Positions 33,200 to 44,150 of a stretch of 64,000 bases of DNA are shown here, one piece after another. Within the stretch, counting starts at the first letter, position 1. Each line of letters begins with the position of its first letter. The notes beneath the pieces are model-generated. The model was not told the DNA's origin, searched no databases, and saw only the letters and a program-made list of their open reading frames with translations. The stretch is taken from NCBI GenBank assembly GCA_018105865.1, contig CM030840.1, positions 7,012,006 to 7,076,005 of the forward strand. The letters are read 5' to 3'. Origin of the DNA: Metaphire vulgaris (lineage: Eukaryota > Annelida > Clitellata > Crassiclitellata > Megascolecidae). Position numbers and translations under genes: made by a program.

Positions 33200-33375
33200 G
33201 GAACCTTACACCCGTTTCCGAAATCATCAAATAAAAAACGATGTAGAAAATAGAACTACCGGTACCTATGTGAACATTAGTAGACATAGGCATGCAAATA
33301 TTATATACAAACACACAACGCATATGCATAAATACTGTATTCGTTTACAAATCCTTATATTTTATCCCTACACTT

Positions 33376-34064
33376 GCATAAATACTGTCTTCGTTAACAA
33401 ATCCTTGTATTATATATTATATGTCATGACATTATGTGTGTTTTTATACATTTTACTGCACATCCCTACACTTGCGTAAATCATCATCGTCATTGCTTTC
33501 TGCCAACCCATTGGTGGCAATAGCTGGGCACAAAACATTTCCAAGAGGCATCGTCACCATCCTGCCCTCTGCCAGCTCTTCAGCGGTAATAGCGAGACAC
33601 AGAATGTTGATCCGCCTCCTGTTCCCGTCTTGTGTCCTTCCATGACACTGTTTTCGCCGAGCACTGGTCATGACTTCTCGGTATATGGAGCTGGCCGCAA
33701 TGTCCCATATAGTTGGACACGCGCCCTCTGCTTGCGACGACAGCCGCACGAAGATCTTCCGCCAGTGATGCTGTTCTTCCATACTCTTCAGTCCTTCAGT
33801 TGAATACGTCCACCATCCCTGCCGTTGTCTTCTGGTACAGTTGGTCCACGGCATCTTATTCCGTATTATTTGGTGCAATACCATGAGGTTTCCCAGCCCA
33901 GGATTTCCCCCCATCCGCCACCCGGGGGGACGCGCCTCTACGCCGTTGTACCTCAGCGCGTAAATACTGTCTTTGTTAACAAATCCTTATATTATATATT
34001 ATGTCATGACATTATGTGCTTTTATACATTTTACTGCACATCCCTACACTTGCATAAATACTGT
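33376..34064. repeat. Two direct repeats of about 105 bases around a 0.48-kb segment
   Basis: 33376-33481 and 33958-34059 share the phrases AAATACTGTCTT(C/T)GTTAAC, ATGTCATGACATTATGTG and ACTGCACATCCCTACACTTG. A shorter third piece is at 34052-34090 and a weaker one at 33328-33360. The enclosed segment 33482-33957 has a minus-strand open frame without recognisable domain; it may be an insertion that duplicated its flanks or a tandem duplication. Confidence 0.7.
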
Positions 34065-34307
34065 CTTCATTAACAAATCCTTATATTGAGTATATGTTTT
34101 TGGTGAAGACTTTTTCCGCAATTAATGTTTAATTACTTGTTTTCACTAATTACGTATTTCCATCTATTGTCCTTTGGCACAGTTTCATATCTGACGACTC
34201 AATTTATATATATTTACTGCATATCACTATAGGGGAGTTATTATAATTCAGAACTCTAGATCTATCACGTGAAATCATAAGAGAAGCATCTCGAATGTCA
34301 CGAGCTC

Positions 34308-34491
34308 GCGAACTGTATGAACTAAAGATTGAAATGCAGTCATATGATTAATGGCAATTTGTATGCTGACAAAAACGAATTAAAGGGCCTCTGTCAGTAG
34401 CGGAGTCAGTCTTCAACCGAGCAGCAGAGGAGAGATCAACAACCGCCGTAACGAAACTACGAGGAACGATCGGAGGAACGGGTCGAACGTT
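34308..34491 (+). repeat. Direct repeat A, left copy (promoter-like)
   Basis: About 184 bases, closely matching 37340-37521: starts GCGAACTGTATGAACTAAAG, includes a TATA-like AATTAAAGGGC (34377; AATAAAAAGGGC in the right copy), and ends GGAACGGGTCGAA. The DUF4806 start codon follows only seven bases after the repeat. The pair may be part of LTRs. Confidence 0.85.
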
Positions 34492-34497
34492 AAACTC

Positions 34498-35428
34498 GTG
34501 ATGGACAAAATCGGTAAACCTCGTCTCGCCATAAGGCCAACTGTGAAAATGCCTGATGGGGTTATGGTACCACTCCAGACATTTGAGCAAGTAGCAGCAC
34601 TGGAAAGAAAATTGCGGCAGTCACCAGAAGATAAACAGCAGCTGGTGCCTGGTGGGTATTGCTGCAGTTTCTTAACTAGTTACAGCTTTTGTCTAGAGGT
34701 TCTTTTTATCAACTGGATATAGATTTTTAATAGGAAAAATTATTTTTAATATTATTGATTCTTTATTCTGTGGTACCAGACTGCCAGTGATATGCTGAAA
34801 TGTAGGGAATGTTGTGCACATGTAATGATTTCTTTATTTATTTGCAGACTGGATAATAAAAGCATTATTCGCCACTGCCCTAACCAGACAGTTCAACTTC
34901 TGTGACAACAGAGGAAAACATTCATTCAAGGCTCTTCAACTAAAAGACATTGTTTACGGTGAGTACACTGAGAATAATTCAATACTAGCACAGAATTTGA
35001 TTTTATTTATCAGTAACAAAATACTTCTGTCATTTTGGAAATCTGCCGACATGTTAAATTTTATTGAATGAGATTTTGTCTACAATGCTTATTAGATGTT
35101 CAATGTTTAGTAGATTAGTGATATATTTGAAAACTATTCGTACGATTTCTCTTGTGTGTAATTTAATTATGGGTAAAAGTGGATATGCAAATTGTTCTAT
35201 TCAGATGCTGTTCAAGCGAACATAATGATGAAAGGGGCAATTGACGATGACTTGGCAGCGGTCATAAAGAATTGGCTAAGGAAATCTGGTGATCGCAGTG
35301 GTTGTCGTCGTGTTCGTGCACAGAATGGAGTGAAGCGGCCACATACTGAGTCAACAGACGATAGCATTGTAAATGAACATGACGATGACTATCTCTCCAT
35401 AAATTTCCTTCATTTGCCGTTCTGTTGA
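34498..35428 (+). CDS. DUF4806-family protein, three exons, apparently intact
   Basis: Exons 34498-34651, 34848-34958 and 35205-35428 (154, 111 and 224 bases) give 162 codons plus stop. Donors are GTGGGT and GTGAGT; acceptors are TTTGCAG and ATTCAG. Both junctions are phase 1 and rejoin codons without a break. Exon 1 has the family-like VMVPLQTFEQVAALERKLRQ; exons 2-3 carry the DUF4806 core (WIIKALFATALTRQFNF, RGKHSFKALQLKDIVY, AIDDDLAAVIKNWLRKSGDR). The tail is basic, then acidic. A polyadenylation signal AATAAA lies 38 bases after the stop. The function of DUF4806 is unknown to me; the domain is common in multicopy, transposon-rich contexts. The only gene here without visible lesions. Confidence 0.85.
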
Positions 35429-35465
35429 CCATGCAAGTTTATGTTGTAGATTTCATCAGGAGTTC

Positions 35466-35471
35466 AATAAA
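35466..35471 (+). terminator. Polyadenylation signal of the DUF4806 gene
   Basis: AATAAA 38 bases past the stop codon. Confidence 0.65.
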
Positions 35472-35540
35472 AGAACGTTTCTGGCATAATGCTAAAACAG
35501 CAGTTGCATTCGATATGTCTTAAACATGATACATTGTGCC

Positions 35541-35895
35541 AGGGATATTTCTAGGATTGTGAAAAATATCCCTGCATTCGGGGATATTTTTACACCCATT
35601 GTGCCGACATCGGGTCGATGAGCGGTTGCTCATCGACCCGATGTCGGCACAATGCAGGCAGGGATATTTCTAGGATTGTGAATTTGGGGGTGTCGACCTC
35701 AAATTGGAGGTGTTAGGGGGTGTAAAAATATCCCCGAATCGGCCCTACGAATTTGGGGGTGTCGACCTCAAATTGGAGGTGTTAGGGGGTGTAAAAATAT
35801 CCCCGAATCGGCCCTACGTCTTTTTTATGTCGGGCCAATGTCGGTTTCCGACATTGGCCCGACATAAAAAAAGACGTAGGGCCGATGTCTGATCT
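35541..35895. repeat. Cluster of long palindromes and a 69-bp tandem duplication
   Basis: Four structures stand close together. (1) 35541-35574: CAGGGATATTT / AAATATCCCTG arms. (2) 35597-35654: perfect 27-base arms (CATTGTGCCGACATC...) with a 4-base loop GGTT. (3) 35680-35748 and 35749-35817: two copies of a 69-base unit starting GAATTTGGGGG. (4) about 35806-35890: 37-base arms starting TCGGCCCTACGTC, loop of 3, one T/A-run length difference. ATTCGGGGATATTTTTACACC (35576) is also inverted in each 69-base unit. No coding capacity. Confidence 0.9.
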
Positions 35896-37143
35896 CGTCG
35901 ATATGCCTGCAGTGTATTGTCCATTGTGCGGTGTAGCCGAAGAGGATGAATCCTGCCTAAAGATTCACCTCATGATCAAACACCAGGCGGGTAATCCCGA
36001 ACAACTCCTTCGGACCTTCCAGAGTCAAGTAACGGGGGTTCAGGCTGTAGAAATCACACCTATCCCTCATGTACAGTAGGAGCCAGAAACGTAGTAGACG
36101 GAGCAGTGGCGCAGCTCCTTCCGCACCCGAAAATTAGAATTGCACACAAAAAGGATGATGACATAATTGGAAGAAACAACAAAGGAAGATATGCAGTGCC
36201 AAGGCAATAAAAGTTATAGACCTTCCGAAAGAAGAAATTGGAGAGTCAAACGAAGAGAGTTCCTGCCAAGCAAAAGTCATGCACGGATTCTCCCCAGGCA
36301 AAGAAAGCGAAGGCACGTTGCCCAATAGCATCCATGACTAAGATGCGTACTTCAGCCAGACCCCATCCTTCGCAAAGCAGTATCAGCAATTCTGCACAGT
36401 CGAAAGCAAACAATAGTTCAGCCAGCAAGAAAAAGAAGAAAGAGTCCCTCTAATCTAAGAAGACCAGTGATGAAGTTATTGTGATCGGGAGGATGCTAGT
36501 CCAGCGGCGGGATTCTTTGAAGCAATGAAGCAGCATAACTTGGAAATCCTTCCAGGGCCTTTGTTTGTCAATGAAGAATTGGTGGAGAAATTGGATTCTT
36601 TGAGGAAATGATAATTCAGCATGTTGTATTCATGTTACTCCGATGCGTCCTCGGAACCCACCTAAGATAGGAGCAGATTTTGAGGAACCATTCCGAATAC
36701 CGAACGTGAACGAGTCGAATGGCGATAAGATGATGCCACTGTCGAACGAATCAGATGAGAAAGGAAACAAGAAGACGAAAAGAGCGCGGGATCCAAGGGA
36801 ACAGAAAAAGAGACAGAAGAGGAAACAAAAGGAGTCGTTGGCTCGACAAACAGAGAAAGCCGTATTGAGTTGTCAGGTGTGGGTTAAACAAATACAACCA
36901 GCTGAAGCGCATGAAAGGATGATGGCAAAATTTCCCAAGGTGCCTCTACCATGTCTGACTGGAATTATCGCTGCGCTATATCCAAAAGAAACAAAATCGT
37001 TTTCACAAAGAGAAGAGTCGGGACGAGGACAACCAGAACATCAGGTGGTCGGAAGTTCTCCGTTCAATGTACCGATGGAGTCTGAAGGTCAACCACGTCA
37101 AAGTGAAGCCGCTGCTCACGATCCATCCGTCGAACTAAACTAA
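35885..37143 (+). pseudogene. C2H2 zinc-finger ORF, distant third copy, broken
   Basis: Frame 35885-36079 has a C2H2 finger (VYCPLCGVAEEDESCLKIHL, then H). A different frame has a Ser/Lys-rich segment (36238-36453) and, after stops, 36643-37143 with a strongly basic stretch (DPREQKKRQKRKQKES) and the block WVKQIQPAEAHERMMAKFP. The order finger, low-complexity linker, W..(Q)xA..MxAxFP block parallels copies 1 and 2 but identity is low. Its ATG lies at the outer edge of the palindrome. Family assignment is tentative. Confidence 0.45.
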
Positions 37144-37339
37144 TTGAAGCAGGTGACTATGAAATGCTAGACAAATATTAGTTAAGTGTTGCAAGAACGA
37201 GGTTGTTCTTTGTTCTGAGTTGGTGGCGTTGTAGAGTTTTTGTTGGAGTTATATTCCGCATAGAATTGTGTAATATAAATGGCGGGCTTTCGGCAGGATA
37301 TAATGCAAGTTCATGATGACGTTGTAGTTGCATATAGTT

Positions 37340-37521
37340 GCGAACTGTATGAACTAAAGATTGAAATGCAGTCATATGATTAATGGCAATTTGTATGCTG
37401 ACAAAAACTAATAAAAAGGGCTGCTGTCAGTATCGGAGTCAGTCTTCAACCGCGCAGCACAGGAGAGATCAGCCGCCGTAACGAAACTACGAGGGATGAT
37501 CGGAGGAACGGGTCGAATGTT
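37340..37521 (+). repeat. Direct repeat A, right copy (promoter-like)
   Basis: Matches 34308-34491 with about a dozen changes, including the AATAAAAAGGGC TATA-like box. No start codon or exon like that of the DUF4806 gene follows it. Confidence 0.85.
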
Positions 37522-38426
37522 CGCTACGGGCTGCTACGAGGGAGGCTGACGCCGATACGGACGGATACATCAACCAACGTCCTGGTAGTTATTCGTAACG
37601 CTAGTTCCCTAGAGCAGAGGCCGCGACGGTCTATGCTTCGTAACTGTAATAGAATACAGTTGACCTAATATAAAAAAGGTTATTGACCTAAATTGTACTC
37701 AGTGAACTGGACAAGGTCACACTTGGCTACTGAATGGGCAAAAGGCAAGTGCACTAAGTAATAATAATAATAGTGCACTAAGTAATAATAATAATAGTAA
37801 CAATGGGCCGCTTTCCATGAGATTCATCACCGTTTTCGCCGGGCATCGGATTCCTTCGTTCCACCGAAATGGACTTTCAATTTGTTATCACGAGTTATTT
37901 ATTGTAAAAAATAGCTGTTTTTCATTGTTCACACTGATCTGATCTATCTTTTGGTTGTGGACTGGGGACGTGCCTCAGCTCAACTAGTTTACGTAGTAAT
38001 TCTTAATCAATTTTGCTTTTCCTATGATTAAATTTTAGTTAATATTTGCGCAAAATGTTTAAGCCGTATAGTGGGCTTAGACGTGAAAGCGGCGTCTGGA
38101 ATTTCTTTACATATGAGGCATCAACGAAAAATCCAGATGCTTAATAGTAATAATTATTTGGCAAAATGCCACAAGAAGCCTATGTTGCTTTGTATTTTTA
38201 TTAAATAATATGAAATGGGATATGAGACTGAGATAATTCTAACTGTAACTATAATAGAAAAATCGTTAGCTATTAACTGTAACTTTAAAACATTAACTGT
38301 AACTGTAACTTGAACTGAAAAAACACAACTGAAACTGAAAAACCATAACTTAAATAACACTGGTATTGGACCAGGAGAACCCAGAAGTCCTGTCAAGTTG
38401 TTGTCGCGGCAACTGGCGCAAGAAAC
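37522..38426. other. Unassigned region with short tandem repeats
   Basis: A 26-base unit (AGTGCACTAAGTAATAATAATAAT) is duplicated at 37749-37800. An AACTGTAACT-rich tract lies at 38240-38345. No coding match. Confidence 0.45.
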
Positions 38427-39209
38427 GTGCCCGAGCCACTGGCTTCGACAAGCACTGAAGTTCGAAGAGCGCTGAAAGATGGGCCACTAAAGCCCACTCG
38501 ACCACTTCTTTGCGAATGGAATCTGAGAATTATTACTCCAGCACCAAGCACTGTAAGCAGAGGATCAATGGATCGATCGACTCAGTGGGACTGCGAGGAG
38601 TGTCAAAAAGCGTTTAACTCCCAGAATCGAGAAGCACAAACGTACGATCTAGATTGGGAATACATTGCTGACGAAGTCTCATATACGCATGTGTGGTCTA
38701 TTGAACCAGGTAAAGTCTCAAGAAGAACTTTATGAATTGGGATTGGGAGCCCAGATTGTTACGAGGGATTGCGAGGGCACACTTCCCTATGAGGCGTGAT
38801 GAAGTGCCGAGGCGTTTGACTGCCGAAGCCATTCCAACACTCACATCAGGAGGAGTGCTAGAACATCCGTATACAGAGGCCGTTAACCCATCCAATCCTA
38901 GCCAGGAACTTCCTTTCCAATCTGCGAACTCTCATTATAATGTCTCATTCCAAAAATTATTTCCCCTTGATTCCATTACCCATGCGAACCGCCATAATTA
39001 CAGCTATCCTGACGTTCCGTGCTGATTTAGATGCCACGGAAGCATGTCGACAGCGTGAACTGGACGAAAATCATGCCCCATTCGCCCGCGAATTCGATGC
39101 CTGGATGATACGAGACGACAACTGCGCCCCCAAGATGGAAACCGACGCCGCCATCACCGTGGAAATCCCAGATGATGCAAAACATTTTGTTGTATTTGAC
39201 ATATGGTGA
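38427..39209 (+). other. Overlapping short ORFs, unrecognised
   Basis: Three frames (38427-38735, 38732-39025, 38940-39209) are open in sequence. The first has a WDCEECQKAFNSQNRE piece that could be half of a zinc finger but lacks the histidines. The text after it (YDLDWEYIADEVSYTHVWS) has no match I know. They may be pieces of one decayed gene. Confidence 0.3.
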
Positions 39210-39767
39210 AGCTTGTTTGCATTATGGTTATGTCAACGGTTGTGACGGCCGAAGCGTACAAGGAGACTCTGGTCATGGTGGTGGATAAAGTCTATATATC
39301 CTATGACAATGAGTAGCCGTAGTCCATATTAATCTCGGCGAGCAGCACTTACAAGAACTGCCGCTTCCAAACTCATTTTAAAATTAGAAATTATAGTTGA
39401 TAACCATTTGCAACACTTCATATATTTTCCTGCATAATAACTTTTTACAGACACTGATTTAATGCTACTGTATGTCCAAACTGCCAATAACAAATTAATC
39501 CCAATTTTTATTGTATGCATCAATGGGTCTGTTGTTCATCCAATATGTTAATATTTTCTTTTTCCAGAACCTATAAGCAAACATGAGGTGCTTATATCCA
39601 CCTAAGCGTCAGTAGCACTGGCGATTCACTTGTGGTGCGTTCTATCAATGACCATCACAATCATGACATTTATAAGTTTACAAAGAATTTATTTTCAGTG
39701 TGTAATCTAACATTTTTCACCATAGTATTTAACATGCATTGTAAAACGAGACTATAAGTCTTCTCCA
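39210..39767. other. Unassigned non-coding stretch
   Basis: AT-rich; no domain, repeat edge or RNA gene seen. Confidence 0.4.
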
Positions 39768-39850
39768 GGGGCGTCAGAATCATGAGGGCAATGGGGGCAG
39801 CTGCCCCATACAATTTTGTTTGTGGGGGCAATTGCCCCCACATCCTCTTA
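39768..39850 (+). mobile_element. hAT-type terminus fragment
   Basis: CAGGGGCGTCAGAA followed by mirrored GGGGGCAGCTGCCCC and GGGGGCAATTGCCCCC short palindromes, a style typical of hAT ends with the CAGGGGCG start. The opposite end was not found. Confidence 0.45.
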
Positions 39851-40149
39851 AGAAATTTCATGTTGAATAAATGTCATGGCTTAAAGTGCGACGGAGTGAA
39901 CGATAATGCCATAATGGCTATACTATGGTGTCAACAGGCAGCAGTGATCAGGACGTGCCAGGAAGGAGGTGGGGGAGCTAGGAGGTCTGTGGGGTGCTAA
40001 AGCCCTCCCAACTTTTCATATAGCAACACCAACTATTGGTATGTGTAGGCAGTGTAGCCCTGGGCTAAATTTCAGACTCTTTGTGAATTGTGAGACAGCA
40101 CAATGCACAAAATTATGGAATAAATATATAATGGAAACTTCAACATAGA

Positions 40150-40550
40150 AACTTGCTGAATCTTTTGCTAATTTCTTCTCTGGAAATCTCCAAAATTCGT
40201 AGTAGACTTAAGTGTTCCAATATTACTCATTGCGAGAATGAACGGTCTCCAAACATGACAGTTTTCGACGGAGGTGGGACGTACAATTGGATACGCCTAC
40301 TGGAACGAAGGTTAAGCTGTCGATCGCTCCACGCCGGCCTTCGAACGAGCCTCGCGAGGTATTCCGAGCAGAATGGATCGCGTAGAACCCGGAACATCAG
40401 CGAACAGCGCTTGAACACGATATGCTCCGGGACCCGAAGCCAATGCAGTTTGTCCAGAAGTAGAGAGGTCACGTGGTCGCTCCAAAGCACCCTAAAGATC
40501 AGCCGAGCTGCAGCGTTGAGGATTGACTGTAACCTGTTTCACACTCTATG
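40150..40550 (-). pseudogene. LINE RT C-terminal fragment (CR1/L2-like)
   Basis: On the minus strand the frame reads HVTSLLLDKLHWLRVPEHIV, FRVLRDPFCSEYLARLV and GDRSFSQ. This is the region after the RT in CR1/L2-type LINEs (HITP.L..LHWLPV..RI, P.YL..L, GDRAFS..APRLWN). It is a 3' scrap in opposite orientation to the other LINEs. Confidence 0.75.
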
Positions 40551-41381
40551 AGCTTTCAGAAGAGAGGTCACGTGTTTATTAGACGGGTATCTTTGCAGGT
40601 AAACGGTCACTTTCTTTGGAACTGCTGCAAAGGTTAGCTTATGCACGAATCGAAAAGGCATACGGTGATCTTTATGAACAATTAAAGAGACGCACCACAC
40701 ACAGTTCGTCATTACGATGACAACTGGCACGACATTCATCTGGATTGGGTGATGGCTTTTATGCTGCAGGTTGGAAATTTCTTGAACACTACAGACAACC
40801 GAAAAGAGGAGAAGGACGATTATATGGAGACGTGAGAGTGGGAGGTTAACAGAAACGGGAAAAGGCGAACTTAGTTGACCTAAGAGGTTAGAGCTCACAA
40901 GGAAGAGATGAGACCCCCGGGGAATGGAAAGACGAATAACAGGGAACGAGAAAGGAAGAACCCATAGACTGCTAGACGAAGGTTTAACGACTAAAAGATG
41001 GGCTCCCTCGGGGCAAGAGCCGATCGGAAGAAGAGATAAGCGGGCGAGGAAGTTACGCTAGAGGTAGAGAAGAGGAAAGTAGGAACACCTGGGGATATTC
41101 TCGGAAAAAGGGGAAGGGGGACAAAATAATTTTGTGTCTGCGAGTGTGATTGCAGGTGACCACGGTGGCAGTGGAGGCGATGGGCATTGGAGGAAAGAGC
41201 GACGTCACGACGCGAGGAAGAATAAGCGAAGAGGATTGGTCCAGAGAGGAAGAACGGCGGATCATTCCAGACTATATGTACTATATGTATATACTATGTA
41301 CTATATGTGTATACATACACGTAAGAGCGTGGGAACTGGGCGACGCTGAACTTTTCGAAAAAAAAGGCCGAACGGTCGAAG
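40551..41381. other. Leader-like, purine-rich region ahead of zinc-finger ORF copy 2
   Basis: Purine-rich on the plus strand, with a (TATG)-like run at 41269-41325. No coding match. Possibly the 5' part of the element that carries the next ORF. Confidence 0.3.
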
Positions 41382-42219
41382 ATGTATCGTAACGAAAGAG
41401 AAGTATGTTTCCGGTGGGGCATGTGGTTCGTGGACTGGGCCACCCTCACTCGTCACCGAAAATCTGTCCACGGACTCGATGTAGGAGGAAACGGGCCGTC
41501 AGCTAACAATGGAGCGTGACCGAGGCAGTCCACGATCCGGCCACTGATGGAGATCAGGGTGGCGAACTCACGATCGCAGGTGGCTACGGCGTCAGTGAGA
41601 GTCCGGCCCACCACGGTGGAAGAAGGACCAACTGGACCACCTGGAAGAGCGCCGCCCCTGCAGCGCTCCCCGTAGATATAAAGCCATCGATAGACTGGGT
41701 CCAGACAATGAAGTCGGTGCATAGCGATCCGGAACCAGCCACAGCAGCGAGGTGCAACTCGGCCCGGATGGAACGGGTAGAATCGATGATCGAACTGGCC
41801 TGCCGATGGAGTTGACATTTCTCCAACCGGCAGGTCCAGGAGATGCTTGCAGCAACATTTCAGGACATCGAGGCAGATTTGCGAAAGGCCGTTGCCTTTG
41901 GAGCCGCGCGGGGGTCGACCCTACGTCAACCACCCTCCCCTCTTCTGTGGTTGCCCTCCCTCCAATGACAACTTCCCCTCCCTCATCAGCGATCCCCATG
42001 GCCACAGAGAACGCCTTCCCTGGCTACACACCAAGACCAGAAGCCAGACCAGGAGTTTTTACAGACACTCCCCTGGCCAGCGCCGACGTCCTCATGGCGG
42101 AGGACGAACTGCTGAACATGTTGAGCGACTGGGGAGAGGCCGTCGCCGAAATAACGGCCCCCACCTATGAGGACGTTACCCCTCCCGGAGAAGAAGAGGG
42201 ACAGGTCAAGAAAAAGTGA
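41382..42219 (+). pseudogene. Small C2H2 zinc-finger ORF, copy 2, frameshifted
   Basis: From ATG 41382 the text reads MYRNEREVCFRWGMWFVDWA, then TLTRHRKSVHG, aligning with copy 1 (13789). The second Cys of the finger is replaced by Trp. A stop follows at 41517. Another frame holds VQEMLAATFQDIEADLRKAV, matching the QVREMLEATFPDVE block, and 41752-42219 ends with AEDELLNMLSDWGEA, matching EEDELMHLLEEY. So N-terminal, middle and acidic C-terminal blocks are all conserved between two loci 28 kb apart. No LINE endonuclease follows this copy. Confidence 0.6.
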
Positions 42220-43857
42220 GCAAACAGATGACCCTGTGTCCTTTTGTGTTATTTTTCGTTTGTAGTTGACATTAGTTTATACAAATTTTATACATTTCTT
42301 GTTTATTGTAGCTGATATGAAGATATGCCACGAATTAATCTAGATGATATGGACATTAGTGAATGTTAACTGTTAGAAAAGGATTTAAGGTTGGATATAT
42401 AAATAATGAGGTTTGTCCTGGCGATGCGAAGAACCGAACAATAAGATGGCTAGCACCTTAAAATGATTGTATGATTATCTGTTTCCTGAATACCCGAAAA
42501 TATGATTTTATATACGTTACATGGCCAGTTTGTTAAATGCATAGAGTAGAAAAATCCAGTAAAGAACGATGCGGCATTATTAAGGTTACATTAGACGATT
42601 CCGTTATGATGGTTATGATGGTTATATGGTTTATTGCTTAATTTGCTTATTTTGCTATCTCATATTGCTTATTTTGGTTATTGCGGTATATTGTCATGGA
42701 AGGAAGAGAGGATGATGGGTTTGGGTTTGAAGGGTATGAGAGTGGAACGAACGGAAGAGAGAGCAGACGCTAGATGGAGCAGAATGGAGCGGAGAGGCTG
42801 GAGAAGATGGCGGCGGGCTGGAGCGAAGGATAAAAGAGGGAAGCGCGGGCAGAACAAGTGTTGGTTGGCGTTGCGGCCAAGAGAGGTCTGCTAGAGACGC
42901 GCGAAGACGCGGTCAGTGGAAAAAGACCAGGATTCGAAGCGAAGAAAGGACGGATCGGAAGGACAGGGAGATCCAAGGCGACCCATGTAAGAGTCAGGAA
43001 GCCGGAAACTCTTTCTTACGCCGCGGATTTTTGACAAGGAAGGTTGTACTCTGGAACGCATATTTCGTAACGGACAGAGATTAAAACGTTCTCAAGGATA
43101 ATCGGGATATTTCGTGCATGATACTTGGATAATAAACGTTGGATATACTTTAGAAACGTTGGATATACATTAGATATCGGTCGTGTGTAAGATTCGTGGG
43201 ATTTTTGTATAGCGGCGATTTTACTTGTCATCCTGAAGGTCTGTAACTGATGCACATGTCTTATGAAGATTTACATAATAAATGATTTAACATTTGAGGA
43301 AGACGGTCTTTGCACGGTATAATTAATGTCTTACAAGTCTTCGGCCCAAAAGCCGGGCCCACGTGCTATTTGTCACTTGCATCATCCTGGCGTAAAAAAG
43401 AGCGATTATATATTACGAGATAAGCTGAGATATCGTGGGTAGAAACACGGTGTACATTCCAATAGACCTGCCAAAGCAACAGAGAGGTGGTCAAAGTGCA
43501 ATGTCACAGCAGAAACCTAAGCTATCCAAAGGATGCCAAAGGGTGCAAATGACATCGAATCATTTGGCATGCTTTTTCATTTGTGTTAAAAACAGTTTAA
43601 CGTTACAAAGAATATTTTGATTGCTCATAATTTTCAGAGACAAAAATGCAGATATTATGCATATATAACATTAGGGTTCTTTCTTTTTAAACACAGTGTA
43701 GTGTCGCATCATTGGAATAATGGGACAACAAAACATACTGCAGAATAATTTTTATGATTGCAATAATCTCTAACTGTAAGTGATGGACAATACTGTTTGT
43801 GTTTTAAGTTCTGCTATCCTGGTTTGTTGCAGCTGATGAAGTGGACACAGGCTGAAG
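42220..43857. other. Unassigned region with an LTR-promoter-like segment
   Basis: At 42770-42850 a G-rich segment leads to GATAAAAGAGGGAAG (42829), comparable in style to the TATA modules at 3375 and 48868. The rest, including 43000-43440 and an ORF at 43435-43620, shows no domain. Confidence 0.35.
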
Positions 43858-44150
43858 ATGCAACAGAAAATTACCCAGGTGCAATGTCATGCAGAGTTGC
43901 TTCCATTTGCATGTAATGATGATGCAGTAGATATGAGACTGGTTAGCAAGTACTTCACAGATGATGATTGGCAAGCTGTTGAGGTGGTTCTTAAAGCAAA
44001 AGTCTATCTGTTCACTGTGGCTTGTGTAACCATATACTAGGAAAGCAGAGTGTAGCCTGTGATAACTGTTTGAAATGGTATGATTTCAAATGTGTTGCAC
44101 TTAAAACAGCACCTAAAGCTTCATGCTGGCTCTCAGTGAATAAAGTCTTT
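43858..44150 (+). pseudogene. PHD-like zinc-finger C-terminus of an unidentified protein
   Basis: A frame from 43858 reads DMRLVSKYFTDDDWQAVEVV, then shifts near 43998. The second frame gives CGLCNHILG, SVACDNCLKWYDFKCVALK and PKASCW. The spacing C-C...C-C...H/WY..C...W is that of PHD-type fingers, often found at the C-terminus of transposon proteins in animals. I cannot name the parent family. Confidence 0.55.

Larger units (their letters stand above)
32800..34248. mobile_element. Element bounded by a perfect 36-bp inverted repeat
   Basis: 32800-32835 and 34213-34248 are exact reverse complements over 36 bases (AATTATAATAACTCCCC inward). The interval contains the end of a Ulp1-like protease and two 100-bp direct repeats. 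I see no convincing TSD outside the arms, so the superfamily is open. Ulp1-type proteases occur in several animal DNA transposon groups. Confidence 0.6.

Noticed and set aside
33453..33914. 153-codon minus-strand ORF
   Set aside because: No recognisable domain, composition unlike a known protein; may be real but I could not support a call beyond the repeat entry.
35541..35895. Helitron 3' end
   Set aside because: Hairpins are present but I see no CTRR end, TC start or Rep/helicase coding trace; kept only as one possible explanation.
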